Shown here: piece by piece, positions 19,377-30,691 of the stretch | How the letters are laid out: every line of letters begins with the position of its first letter | How positions within the stretch are numbered: position 1 is the stretch's first letter | Assembly: GCA_019426215.1 (NCBI GenBank) | Contig: CM033401.1 | Location: forward strand, 14,885,134-14,949,133 | From: Buddleja alternifolia | Lineage: Eukaryota; Streptophyta; Magnoliopsida; Lamiales; Scrophulariaceae | DNA: 64,000 bases | Reading direction: 5' to 3' | Position numbers and translations under genes: made by a program | Notes under the pieces: generated by a model | Databases searched by the model: none | What the model saw: only the letters and a program-made list of their open reading frames with translations | Told to the model about the DNA's origin: nothing

Positions 19377-20932
19377 ATTTTTTTTTTTAGGTGAAAGTAA
19401 TTTCTTTATACCCACAAGCAAAATTTTACAACATGAATCAAAAACTTGATGAGGAACAGACTCCTCATATGCACACTTTCATCCTTTTAATCCTTTAAGG
19501 AAATCACATAACTACTAATTCAGAATAGATTCTAGGTATTCTTTACTACGATGTGACTGCTTCTTCCTTTGATTCTCAGCAAGTCTTACAATTATGGTCC
19601 CCTTCAATTGTATGAATGCCGTTTCTGGTGTTCTTACTCCTCTTCCAAACAGCCTCGAATTTCTTTCCTCCCACACTTTGTAAATTACCCCAGCCAAGCC
19701 AGCCATGACTACAGATTGCTTCCATTCCCATTTCCTAAATGCATAGGTAATCCATCTCTTCCATTGATTAATTCCTAGTGGTGTTTTCTGGACATTCAAC
19801 CAACACATAACCAAATGTAGTAGTCTGTTGGCCCAATCACATTTAAACAATAGATGTTCAAGTGTCTGATTTTCACTTCCACATAAAAGACACTTATAAT
19901 CTGAGAGATCCATGAAAATACTCAGCCTGTCTCTTGTCAAAAGTCTATGATGCATAGCTAGCCAAGCAATGAAAGAATGTTTTGGAGTGTTCTGCCTATT
20001 CCATACAAATCTGTCAACTCTGAATGAAGGATGGTTACCTTGCAACCAAATATACCCACTATGGATTGAGTATTTACCTGACTTGTCACCTAACCACCTG
20101 TTATTCTCAAAACCAAGACTTAACCTCCTTTTGACTTTATCTAGCTTCCTCCACACCCAACTGCAGTCATTAGGTGGTGAGTAAATCCAAAAGTCCATAT
20201 CTTTAAGTAAATCCCTCCTATCCATTTGACCCATAGAGAGTCCTTTTTTCTGGGAAAGGGCCCAAATTTGTTTCCCAATAGCTGCAATGTTCCACAGCTT
20301 TCAATTCTTGAAATTCAGCCCACCAAACCTTTTTGGAGTACATACTGTTTCCCATCTTACTAAAGCCATTTTATGGGACCCTTCTTTTTTTCCCCATAGG
20401 AAATCCCTACACTTTTTTTCCACTTCCTTCATAATTGACTGGGGAAGTATAAAGACAGAGGACCAATATGTGCGAAGAGACAACAAAACTGAATTAATTA
20501 GCATTGCTCTACCTGCATAGGAGAGATTCCTAGATGCCCAAGTTGCCAATCTACTTGTTATTTTCTCAACCAGAGAATAGCAATCCATCTTGCTCCATTT
20601 TGTCGGAGATAGAAAAACTCCCAAATATCTAAGTGGGAAGGAGCCTTCCTCAAATCCAATGATATCTACAATCTCTTGTTTTGTGTTCTGCGAAACCCCT
20701 CTTACATAAATGTTTGATTTGTTTTGGTTTGCAAACAGACCAGATGTCGCAGAAAATGTCTTAAAGCTGTCCCAGAGGATGCGCACTAATTTTGTGGTGG
20801 CTTTGCAGAATAACATTAAGTCATCTGCAAAGCATATATTTGTGAGTTTCAAACTTTTACAGGTTGGGTGGAACCTGAAATCAGGAGATTCAGCTGCCAA
20901 TTTCAATTTTCTTGTCAAGTACTCCATTACAG
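19377..20932 (-). mobile_element. 5'-truncated L1-type LINE inserted in the Athila primer binding site
   Basis: The plus strand has 11 T at 19378-19388, i.e. a poly(A) tail on the minus strand. The flanks GCCGAGGA (19369-19376) and GCCGGGGA (20933-20940) are a probable 8-bp target duplication with one mismatch. Only the 3' about 1.5 kb of the LINE is present. Confidence 0.85.
19515..20927 (-). pseudogene. LINE ORF2 C-terminal part: late RT, zf-RVT; one internal stop
   Basis: Reading down from 20927, the protein enters reverse transcriptase just before the FADD motif (ICFADDLMLF). It then runs through the RT thumb (LRYLGV, NLSYAGRAMLI), the FLWG block and the RFGGLNF block, then the zf-RVT domain with C-x-x-C and H residues (YKCLLCGSENQTLEHLLFKC). 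It ends at 19515 without an RNase H. A single in-frame TGA at 20301-20303 interrupts it right after RFGGLNFKN, where tryptophan is usual; the frame is the same on both sides. It belongs to a LINE subtype different from the one at 9865. Confidence 0.85.
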
Positions 20933-21076
20933 GCCGGGGACTTGTTTATTTTTAGTTTTTGATTTTTGTTTACGTTTTCATAATTCTTAGTTTTTCGTTT
21001 TTTCTTGCTTTTCCTTTATTTTAGTATTAGTCTAATTTAGTTTCTTGTGCTTAATTGAAAGGTTGAGTTGTGGTGC

Positions 21077-22101
21077 ATGACCCACTCATCCAACGAGCCC
21101 CTATACGATTTTGAGCCCGAGATAGAGCGTGTTCTTCTGGCTAGTAGACGAACTCGAGAAATGGCCCACAATTTCCATCCTAATCCGAATGGGAACTTCC
21201 CCGATATGAATCTCCCAGAAAATAGGGAATGGTTGCAAAATATACTCCAAGCTATGCAACCGGCACCTCCATCGCCTCCTCCATCGGTTCGTGGTAATCA
21301 ACCACACCGGATACACACTACACCGGGACCCGTTATCTTCCCAGACTTTGCAACTCCACATTTTCACATTCCCACGCATATGTTCGGGATGGTTCAAGCA
21401 GAGCCGTTTTATGGTGACTCGAGAGACTCACCTCATGACCACTTAGATCACTTTGAGAATGTGATCTATACTATGCAATTCAACCCACGAGGTGATCACA
21501 TTCAATCGGAACATGGGATGATCAAGTAGATGAGTTTCTCAACAAATTCTTCCCTCCATCAAAAATCAACGAGCTTAGAAGTGAGATCAAAGGGTTCAAA
21601 CAAACAAGGAACGAGTCTTTAGCATCCGCATGGGCAAGGTCCAAGGGTATGCTACGGAAGTGCCCCGATCACAATTATACCCGAGACGAGCAAGTGCAAC
21701 ATTTCTATAATGGAGTCCGATCTCGAATTCGGTACTGACTCAATGCGGGAGCCGGTGGTGACCTTTGGGGCCATGATAGTAGGACCGTGTGGATTAAGCT
21801 TGAGCAAATGGCTAGGGAGGATGAACTTTACCCCGAAGATGATGATGAGCTTCCTCCACCAAATCGACGAGTTGCCTGTGTACAAGAATTAGAGGAAGTG
21901 GTTACCCCGGAACCAGAGGTTGTAGATGTAAATTTTCTTGGGAATCATAATCGACACCAGTTGAACTTTCATGTACCCGAAAACTTCCCAAGGAGACCAA
22001 ACCCCGCACAAAATGCACAACCGGGCATTTACCAACCTCCGAGGCCTCCTTTCAACAACCAACAACCGAGGCCTCCTTTCAACAACCCACCTCCGAGGTA
22101 A
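21077..22101 (+). pseudogene. Athila-like gag, broken
   Basis: Starts at ATG 21077. The retrotransposon Gag domain is seen in pieces: an N-terminal part to 21529 (F-Y-G-D-S-R-D-S-P-H-D-H-L block); then, in another frame from about 21514, the W-D-D-x-V-x-x-F-L-N-K-F-F-P-P block and the QTRNESLASAWARSK and YNGV motifs. About 30-40 residues of the Gag core are missing at the junction. A TGA at 21736-21738 precedes the N-A-G-A-G-G-D-L motif. The proline-rich tail with repeated PRPPFNN ends at 22101. Sequence further to about 22380 still encodes a Gag-linker block ending in ALRSGK in a different frame. Confidence 0.8.
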
Positions 22102-22384
22102 GGAAATCTCAATGTACAAGGGCAAGGGCAAGTACAACCTCCCACAATCGACAAGCGACATGATGATCATATAAGGAAATCGGATACGTCGATCAATGAA
22201 CTCGCAATATGATGAAGGATATGTTCATGGAGATGAAGGATATGAGGACACAAATGGGTCAAATATCCTCCACGGTAAGTGGGAGAGCCGCGAGGACACT
22301 GCCAAGTGACACGAAAAAGAACCCAAAAGAACAATGTCATGCCATTGCTTTGAGAAGTGGGAAACATGTTGAAAGTGATCCTCT

Positions 22385-22600
22385 TCACACGACGGCGCCC
22401 GAGCGCGAAGTTCCTCACGTCTAGGCGCAGGTGACACTCCGCATTGACAATTTGATACTCACACCCGCGCCTAGGTGTGGCTCAGACGGTGCCCAGGCGC
22501 CAGACATGACACAGCAGGAAGAATTGGTTCGCAGACCCGCGCCCGAGCGCCATCTTGACGGCGCCGAGGCGTAGACCATGCCGCGCCCAGGCGCCACCTT
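22385..22600. repeat. Palindrome array in the gag-protease spacer
   Basis: Diverged units of the same GCGCC-YR-GGCGCC motif as in the LTRs, for example GGCGCCCGAGCGCG, GCGCCTAGG, GTGCCCAGGCGCC, GCGCCCGAGCGCC, GGCGCCGAGGCG and GCGCCCAGGCGCC, about six in 210 bp. It follows the ALRSGK codons of gag and precedes the protease-side linker, where related elements have plain coding linker. Confidence 0.75.
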
Positions 22601-22696
22601 CTGTTTCTTCCGGCCCTAGTCCTTCGATTCCAACACCTCCTTCTCCCATTGAGATCTGTCTTCCTTTCCCAAATGCACAGAAGAAGAAAAAGAAGG

Positions 22697-23411
22697 AGAT
22701 GGATCCAAGTTTCCTCCGTATTTTGGCAATTCTTCGGGAGGTGAGAATTAATATTCCTTTCATTGATGCCATACTACAAATGTCAAATTATGTTAAGTTT
22801 TTCAAAGACATTCTATCTAACAAGCAAAAGTGGGAAGAAAATGAAACTGTTTGTCTTACCGAAGAATGCTCCGCCATCTTACTCAACAAATTGCCAACAA
22901 AGCTTCGAGATCCCGGGATCTCACAATTTCGTGCACCATTGGGCCCTTATCATTTGAGAAGGTTCTATGTGACTCGGGCGCTAGTATCAATCTTCTTCCG
23001 TATTCTCTTTTTAAGAAGTTAGGGCTAGGCAATCCCAAGCCGACATTAATGAGCCTCCAACTTGCCGATAGATCAATCAAGAGGCCGAAGGGTATAATAG
23101 AAGATGTTATTGTCCAAGTCGACAAATTCTATTTTTTGGTCGACTTCGTGGTCCTTGATATGGAGGAAGATGTTGAGGTGCCCTTGATCCTAGGAAGACC
23201 ATTCCTAGCCACCGGTAAGGCGGTAATTGACATTGCTAATGGTAAGTTAACCTTAAATGTGGGAGATGAAAAGGTCACGTTTGATGTTTATAAAGTTCTC
23301 AAACATCCACTTGATTATGACTCTTGTTTACGTGTTGATACATTTGACTCTTTGATTAGTGAGACTTTTCAGGCACACATGGTAGATGACCCACTCGAGA
23401 CGTGCCTTTAG
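22697..23411 (+). pseudogene. Athila-like protease region, frameshifted
   Basis: The linker before the protease (MDPSFLRIL to LTEECSAILLNKLP) is read in one frame to about 22915. The protease itself (CTIGPLSFEKVLCDSGASINLLP, with the D-S-G active site near 22972, and PLILGRPFLAT) is read in another, open to 23411. A one-base indel near 22915-22925 separates them. The L-x-D-S-G-A-S-I-N-L-x-P motif is the Athila/gypsy retropepsin. Confidence 0.8.
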
Positions 23412-23417
23412 CAATCC

Positions 23418-25080
23418 ATGGATGTTGATTCCGCAAGTGAGGGGCACGTGGCAACCGTGCTTAGCTTAGAGCAGCCCCCTCCTTATCGTGTCATGAGGGT
23501 TGAAAAGTTAGAAAGATCTTTCTCAGCTCCTCCTCGTCCTTCCATTGAAGAGGCTCCTACCCTTGAGCTTAAACCGTTACCTTTACACTTGAAATATTTT
23601 TTCTTAAATGATAATAAAACATTGCCCTTAACTGTCCCATCTTCTTTGACAGGGGAACAAGAGGAACAACTTATGGGGGTGTTGAGGGCCAACAAGAAAG
23701 CTTTCGGGTGGACAATTGCGGACATTAAAGGCATTAGCCCGGCTATATGCATGTACAAAATACTCATGGAGGACTCCGCCAAGCCTACTCGTCAACCACA
23801 AAGGAGGTCTAACCCACAAATACAAGAGGTAGTCAAGAAAGAGGTTATTAAGTTACTCGACGCAGGTATAATCTACCCTATCTCTGATAGTGCATGGATA
23901 AGTCCTACTCACGTTGTTCCAAAGAAAGGGGGCATAACTGTGATTAAGAATGCAAAAGATGAATTGATTCCTACACGTATGCTTAACGGGTGGCGGGTGT
24001 GCATAGATTATCGTAAGTTAAATGACGCTACCCGTAAGGACCACTTCCCCCTCCCTTTCATTGACCAAATGCTAGAAAGGTTAGCCGGGCATGATTTTTA
24101 TTATTTTCTAAATGGATACTCCGGCTATAATCAAATTGCCATAGACCCCGAGGACCAAGAGAAAACCACTTTCACTTGTCCCTATGGCACATTTGCTTAT
24201 AGAAGGATGCCATTTGGATTGTGCAATGCCCTGGCCACCTTTCAAAGGTGCATGATGGCAATTTTCCATGACTTGGTTGAGGAGTTCCTTGAAATTTTTA
24301 TGGACGTTTTTTCTGTTTTTGGAACATCTTTTGATACATGTCTAGATCATTTGACTCATGTTTTAAAACGTTGTGAGGAAACCAATCTTTTTTAAAATTG
24401 GGAGAAATGTCATTTCATGGTCCGGGAAGGGATTGTGCTTGGTCACAAAATCTCTCATAGAGGGATTGAAGTGGACCAAGCTAAGATTGAGGTCATTGAG
24501 AAGCTTCCCCCTCCTACATCGGTCAAAGCCGTTAGGAGTTTCCTCGGGCATGCCGGTTTCTATAGGCGGTTTATCTTGAATTTTTCTAAAATTGCGAAAC
24601 CATTGTCTAATTTGCTTGTTAAAGATGCACCGTTTGATTTCGACTCTACTTGTATGCAGGCATTCCTCACTTTGAAGGAGCGGTTGATATCCGCGCCCCA
24701 CAATGGCACCTCGCGATTGGAGCTTGCCCTTCGAGTTGATGTGTGATGCAAGTGACACCACGGTTGGTGCGGTACTTGGCCAACGAAAGGAAAAGGTATT
24801 TCGAACCATCTATTATGCTAGTAAGACTCTCAATGATGCACAAATGAATTATGCAACCATGGAAAAAGAGTTACTAGCTATAGTATTTGCGTTTGACAAA
24901 TTCCATGCCTATCTCATTTTTAACAAAGTAATTCCGCACTAAAGTACTTGCTTGCCAAAAAGGATGCTAAACCTAGGCTCCTTAGGTGGATTCTACTACT
25001 TCAAGAATTTGACCTCGAAATCAAAGATAAGAAAGGAGTAGAGAATGTAGTCGCCGATCATTTGTCTAGGATAGAGGCCC
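23418..25080 (+). pseudogene. Athila-like reverse transcriptase and RNase H, catalytic residues lost
   Basis: A long frame from 23418 to 24395 covers the RT: WRVCIDYRKLND, PFIDQMLERLAG, PYGTFAYRRMPFGLCNA. The motif A aspartate is asparagine (FLNGYSGYNQI, codon AAT at 24111). The second aspartate of the catalytic pair is valine (FMDVFSVFG, codon GTT at 24306). A stop follows at 24393; RT connection continues in frame (VREGIVLGHKISHRGIEVD, FLGHAGFYRRF) to 24746. RNase H (ELMCDASDTTVGAVLGQ, YASKTLNDAQ, ATMEKELLA) is in another frame from about 24703. The Y-T-D-H block is deleted at about 24935, after which [21 protein letters not shown] resumes. The enzyme cannot be functional. Confidence 0.85.
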
Positions 25081-26450
25081 CTAGTCCCGAACACTTGCAT
25101 GATACACCAATTAGAGAAGAGTTTCCCGATGAACACTTATTTGCTATATTTGATGCCCCAACTCCTTGGTATGCAAATTTTGCTAATTATCTTGCCAAGG
25201 GAGTTCTTCCCCCGGATATTACTTTCCATCAAAAGAAGAAATTCTTATATGATGTGAAACAATATCTATGGGATGAACCATATCTATTTAAGATTTGTGC
25301 AGATGGCCTCATTCGAAGATGTGTTCCCGAGGAGGAGATAGCATCGGTTTTAGCTCATTGCCATGACATGTCGGTAGGTGGCCATTTTGGGCCTTCTAAA
25401 ATAGTGGCTAAGGTGCTTCAATCAGGTTTCTTTTGGCCCACACTCTCTAAAGATGCATTTTTGTATGTCCAATCTTGTGATAGGTGCCAACGCACGGGTA
25501 ACATCTCTAAAAGACATGAAATGCCCTTGAATAGCATGCTTGAGTGTGAATTATTTGATGTTTGGGGTATTGATTTCATGGGACCTTTCCCTAGTTCTTG
25601 TTCCAATAAGTATATTCTTGTTGCGGTTGACTACGTCTCAAAATGGGTTGAAGCCGAGGCTTTGCCCACTAACGATGCTCGGGTGGTTACTAGATTTTTA
25701 AGGAAAAGAATTTTCACTCATTTTGGAACCCCTAGAGCTATTGTTAGTGATGGGGGCACCCATTTTTGCAACAAGCAATTCGAACACTTATTGAACAAGT
25801 ATTGGGTAAGGCATAAAATTTCAACTCCCTACCACCCTCAAACGAGTGCGCAAGTGGAGGTGTCTAATAGGGAGATTAAACGCATTCTTGAAAAAATGAT
25901 CAATGCATCTAGGAAGGATTGGTCTTTTAAGCTAGATGACGCCTTATGGGCTTATAGGACCGCGTTTAAAACCCCAATTGGCATGTCCCCGTATCGCCTC
26001 ATTTTTGGAAAAGCATGTCACCTACCGGTTTAGCTTGAGCATCGTGCCTTTTGGGCTATTAAATTTCTAAATTTTGACTCTACACTTGTAGGTACAAATC
26101 GATTGCTCCAATTGCATGAGCTCGAGGAATGGCGCCATCAAGTTTATGAGAATGCCAAACTTTACAAGGAACGAACAAAAATGTAGCATTACAGACACAT
26201 TCTTCCCCGGGAGTTTCACTTGGGCGAGAGGGTTCTCCTATACAACTCTCGCCTTTGACTCTTTCCCAGGAAGCTCAAGTCGAGATGGTCGGGTCCATTT
26301 CTTGTATCTCGCGTATATCCCTCGAGTGCCATTGAACTCACAACAAATACGGGACAAACCTTCATGACAAACGCTCAACGGTTGAAGCACTATATGGGGA
26401 TTGATGGACCAAGGGACAAAGTGTCCATCCCTCTCGGGGATCCTCCATGA
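25081..26450 (+). pseudogene. Athila-like integrase
   Basis: An H-H-C-C zinc domain ([12 protein letters not shown] ... CDRCQRTG, about 25355-25490) is followed by a core with D in WGIDFMGPF (about 25572), D in IVSDGGTHF (about 25750) and E in [13 protein letters not shown] (about 25856). The frame runs from 24948 to TAG at 26031-26033, which replaces a glutamate-like codon in the conserved CHLPVxLEH block. The C-terminal part (AFWAIK, RLLQLHELEEWR, KLYKERTK) goes on in frame with a second stop near 26183, and then LKSRWSGPF in another frame to about 26450. The catalytic triad itself looks intact. Confidence 0.83.
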
Positions 26451-26654
26451 TTCCATATCTCAAGTCGAGCTACCGACTATAAACTAGCACTTCTTGGGAG
26501 GCAACCCAAGCTCTTTTTTCCTTCTCGTCTTTTCGTGTTTCTCATTTAGTTTGCTTTGTTTTCTTATGCTTAGTCTTTGTTTAGTTTGAGTTTATCATTG
26601 TGTTGATTGTTGTTTTATTTTTTTATTTTTGCAGGAAACGGACTTAAATTCAAC

Positions 26655-27010
26655 GCGTCAAAACTCACGCCTGGGCGCCGCGTATATCGCTCCTAGGCGC
26701 CGATCACCCTCAGTTGGCATTTCGGTTCGTAGATCCACGCCCAGGCGCCGTCTCCCTCATGCCTGGGCGCTGATCTAGAACACGCTACGGTGCCAGAATC
26801 CCATGCTTAGACGCCGAAGGAGCCCAGAAGTCACATTTGCTTCGCATCATGGCGCCTGAGCGCCACCACTTCCACACTTGGGTGCCGCTTGAACCACGCT
26901 CAAGCGTCAAGTACCCCACGCCCAGGCGTTGACTGAATTATAAAGGCCATGTTATGCTTCGCAGGACGACGCCTAGGCGCCGTATTATGCGCGCCTGAGC
27001 GACGCTCAGG
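26655..27010. repeat. Palindrome array in the spacer before the env-position ORF
   Basis: About ten diverged units of the LTR palindrome, for example CGCCTGGGCGCC, CTCCTAGGCGCC, CGCCCAGGCGCC, TGCCTGGGCGCT, GGCGCCTGAGCGCC and CGCCTAGGCGCC, each separated by 15-30 bp of unrelated sequence, in a 350-bp stretch without a gene. It is the largest of the four arrays in this element. Confidence 0.75.
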
Positions 27011-27671
27011 TATTTAATTCGTCTTTCAATCAAAATTAGGTCATTTTCTTTTCATCATCTCTCTCTCTACACCTCTACTCCGCTGTGCCCACCTCATCTC
27101 TGTCATAGAACTACCGGTTTTCGCCAATCTCCATCTCTTTTGTGCCGTCTAAATCCACCTCCGCCTCCGCCACGCTGTGGGTTCTCATCTCCGGCAAACA
27201 TCCGTGATTTTTCAACCGATTTTCGGCCACATTGAGCAATAAGGTGAGTGATTGGCTAATCTTCTTTCACATTCTGCGTATTTGTGCCAAATAGGGCATG
27301 GGTTTGTCGATTTATGCGATTTTTTGCCGGAATTGTTGATGCTTATCGATTGATTGCATTGGGGGTGTCAATTTGCTGTTGTGTTCGGATTTACAGTGAG
27401 TTGTTGAGCATTCCTTGCCATATTTCGTTTCCAACGGTGTAATTTAGGCTAAGGGGTAGTTGTATGCGGATTTGTTCTTCAATTTTGTGTCCGAATCGTG
27501 GGTGATTGGTAGGAGCTGTTTGATTCTTTGAAATTTGTTGGTGGGGCTTAAGTTGAGGTTTCTGGTGTTGTTGGGTTCTGAATTTTGGGCTATACAGTAT
27601 CGTTTCAGCGTTTAGGGATTGATTGTTGGGTTTTTGTGAGATACCGTTACGCTGTTGCAATTCTTTACACA
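27011..27671 (+). other. Leader-like spacer before the env-position ORF
   Basis: A C/T-rich start resembling a plant 5' UTR is followed by AAG-GTGAGTG at 27241-27250, a strong 5' splice-site match, and possible acceptors such as TTTACAG near 27391-27397. It may serve a spliced env-position transcript; this is inference. Confidence 0.3.
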
Positions 27672-29011
27672 ATGCCTAAGCAAACCTCGAAACAATCCAA
27701 GGGTAAGAAGAAGGTAGGGGAAGGGCCATCCACCAACCCCGAGCCCCCACAAGACACAATATCACCTAATACGCTTCCACGTTCGTTAAACCCGAAAGCA
27801 GAAATCATTTTTAAAGGGTTATACAGCCGGATAATTATCAAAGAAAAGCCATTTGCTCCTAGTGTTAAGACTTCCGTGAAAGCCCGCATTGAGTTCCACG
27901 GGTTGGACTATTTTTGTGGTCCTTAGCGGCTATTCGCCTTCCTTGGATTCAGGAATTTTATAGTATCGGGGCATACCTTTCCATCACTGACAAATCTATC
28001 TATAAGGCGAACACGATTGAGGTTCGGAGTCGTAGGGTCAATTTTGATGCCACTGCTCTTAGTGAGTGCCTCGGGATGGCGATTCCCCAGACATGCGGAT
28101 ATCTTGATCTCTACAAGCTAGACAGGACATACACTATTTCGTTCGACGAGATCCTTGGGGTCATTGCTATCCCTGGTACGACTTGGCACGAAGGGGAGTC
28201 ATACTTACCCCATCGTATCTTGCTACCTGAGGCAGCCTTTTGGCTTGACTTCATCCACTTTAACTTCCTTCCGAGCTCCAACAGATCAGAGTTGAACAAG
28301 GAGCTGGCCTTGCTCATCTTCGCCATAATGACAGAGCGACAGGTTAACTTCGTCGGGGTGATCCACCAAACTTTATTAGGGCATCTCAAGAGGATGGGTA
28401 TCGAGTTCACTCCAGTGGTTGACCCGAAACAGGCTAAGAGGAAACATGGGGAGTCGGCCAATCCAAAGAAGAACCCGTTTATCTTCCCTTCTCTCATTTC
28501 AGCTTTGTGCTTGAGAGGCGGTGTTAGAGCTTTTCCGAGCGAGACTACAAACCCTGCCGGTACACCTCTCCCTTCTCGGACGCCCCAGCTTCAGCCCATC
28601 CCCCTATTCCCCCGAGAGCTCGTCCAGCTCGTGGCCCCGGATCCGGCCACCCCACATCGTCTGATGTGGAGACCCTTCGGACTGATCTGCAGCAGTTGAG
28701 GACTGATATGCATGCCATGATGAGTGAGGGATGTGATTATTTTCGCCAGCTGTTCCAAGAGCAGGACGCATTCTTGGGTCGTGGGCCATTTGACTATTCA
28801 GCACCCCCACATTTCCCGCGCTTTTCCACTCCTCCTCCGGATGATCTGATCGGTGCCGGTGCTATAGTCATTGGGGTGATTCAGCTGCAGTCGAGGGAAG
28901 CACAGATGATATGTTCGACATGGATGATCTAATGGGTGGAGACGAGGATGAGGGTGGCCATGAGACGAGAGATGATGATTTTGTGGACCGTTTTGTCAAT
29001 GAGGATGATTA
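27672..29011 (+). pseudogene. Env-position ORF of the Athila-like element (plant transposon-protein domain)
   Basis: ATG 27672 begins a K/Q-rich basic head. The globular part runs from about 27914 to 28600 and includes RRVNFDATALSECLGM, a hydrophobic PEAAFWLDFIHF block, SNRSELNKELALLIFAIMTER and LISALCLRGGV. It matches the domain called putative plant transposon protein that lies downstream of integrase in many Athila-like elements. A one-base shift near 27910 and a stop at 28697-28699 break it. A proline-rich then acidic tail (DEDEGGHETRDDD) ends at TAG 29009-29011. No signal peptide or transmembrane segment is evident, so the env role is by position only. The same domain occurs in element C at 56466-56963. 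Confidence 0.7.
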
Positions 29012-30691
29012 GCATGTCTATTTAGTCTTTTCCTATTTTCTTTTGTTAGATATCGATCTTTTTAGTTGTTAGTTTCTGTTGATGTTTGTTTTTCAGATAT
29101 TTTGTTATGTTTATTCCATCCGTTGTTTTTATTAGAAGCATGTTTATTTCTGTTATCTTGTGTTTTGTTGTTTGGTGTTCTGTCGTTTCTCGCTTCTATC
29201 CATTCTTAACGCTTTATCTGGCTAGCATTGTTTCGTGTGTAGTTGTTGCTTTCATTGCTCTCATCGCTATTGCCACTCTTGGACACGGTTGCAGTTGAGG
29301 ACTCGGGTTTACTTTTCAGCAACTCTATGGTGATGTGTACTTTGCTCTTTTCTTTTTCGAACATTGGGGACAATGTTCATATTAAGTTTGGGGGGGGGGG
29401 GGTTACTAGACCCATTGTAGTCGTGTTTATCCATGTTTTATATATTTCAGTCCAAGTTTGGGGGGGTGGTACCTCTACATGTGAAACTTGTGCAATTTTG
29501 AAAAAAAAATTTGATAGAATTTAACCCTTCACTCGATGCATTGAGAATGGTTAATTTGAATACATGGCATGTTTTCTCTATCAATGTGGATTTTAATGAC
29601 TATACACATCGTTCCGTGCTTGTGGGACCCTAAACTAGACTAGATTGACCTTAAGATGATTCACATATGCACATAAGTCGAGGGTAGAGGAGTTGAGTGG
29701 GTAACCATTGTGAAACACTTAAAGGTTTGATCCCGGAAATATCAATCTAGAATTTTCACATGTGTTATGAGCTGAGAATGTTAACTTTGTATGCTTAACA
29801 AGAAAAAAAATAGAGGTTGAACATTGGTATGACTGCAAAAGTCAGGCTTAATAGATATTGGGGGCGAAGAGCACCATGCCTAGAATACTGTACTATTAAG
29901 CTAATTTGAGCTAAGCTCAAGCCAATGAAAGTGTAAAAAGAATAAGGACCTAGTTTGGTTTTGTGTCCTTTGACACTCAAACGATTAAGCCCTTAGGAGT
30001 GTCTCTACACTTAATACCCTAAAGGCGTCTGGTTTGGGAGTTATTGGCCTAAAGTTCGTTACAAGGGTGTCATAGAAAGCCTAAGAGAACCGAACATTGC
30101 ACTTGGTCTAGCCTTTAATGTTTTGAGTTGAAAGTTGCTTAAGTTAACGCCTAAAGTGGATTAAGTGATGAATTTTAAGTGGCTATGAAGTTCTCTTCAA
30201 TTCTCATGCCATGTAACTAATCGAAAACTGATAGATATGGGATTAATGCTTGAAAAGTGGTAAGAATGCCACTCGACTATAATGCTTGAGATTTATTACA
30301 CTACACCCTTAGGATGATCTTTTCGATGTTAAGGCGTAACATAAGCAAGTGTGTGACGTGTATATATATGTAAATTTGAGCTTAAATAGATGAATTCATG
30401 CCATTGTGTTTTTATTAATCATATTGATTTGTGTTGATTGATCGGGGTTGAAAATCTTTCAATTTTGTGGGTATATCATATGCAAACCCTCAAGAGACTA
30501 TAACTCGTCCTTTGAGGTAACTCAAGGGTTCAAAGGCTTGTTCCATTCGCTAAATGCAACCGTGTACGCCACGAAAGCGAGTTAGGTAGTTTTTCTTTCT
30601 TTCTGTTTCTTCCGTGTGTGATGATGATTTTCTTTTCCTATCATATAGCTCTTATTGCTCGAGCACGAGCAATTGATAAGTTTGGGGGGGT
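29012..30691 (+). other. 3' non-coding region of the Athila-like element with three polypurine runs
   Basis: No gene. AAGTTTGGGGGGG-type tracts occur at about 29385-29402, 29454-29467 and 30679-30690. The last abuts the 3' LTR and is the expected plus-strand primer. The first follows ACATTGGGGACAATGTTC, itself an imperfect inverted repeat, shared with element C on the other strand near 55870-55890. Confidence 0.65.
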
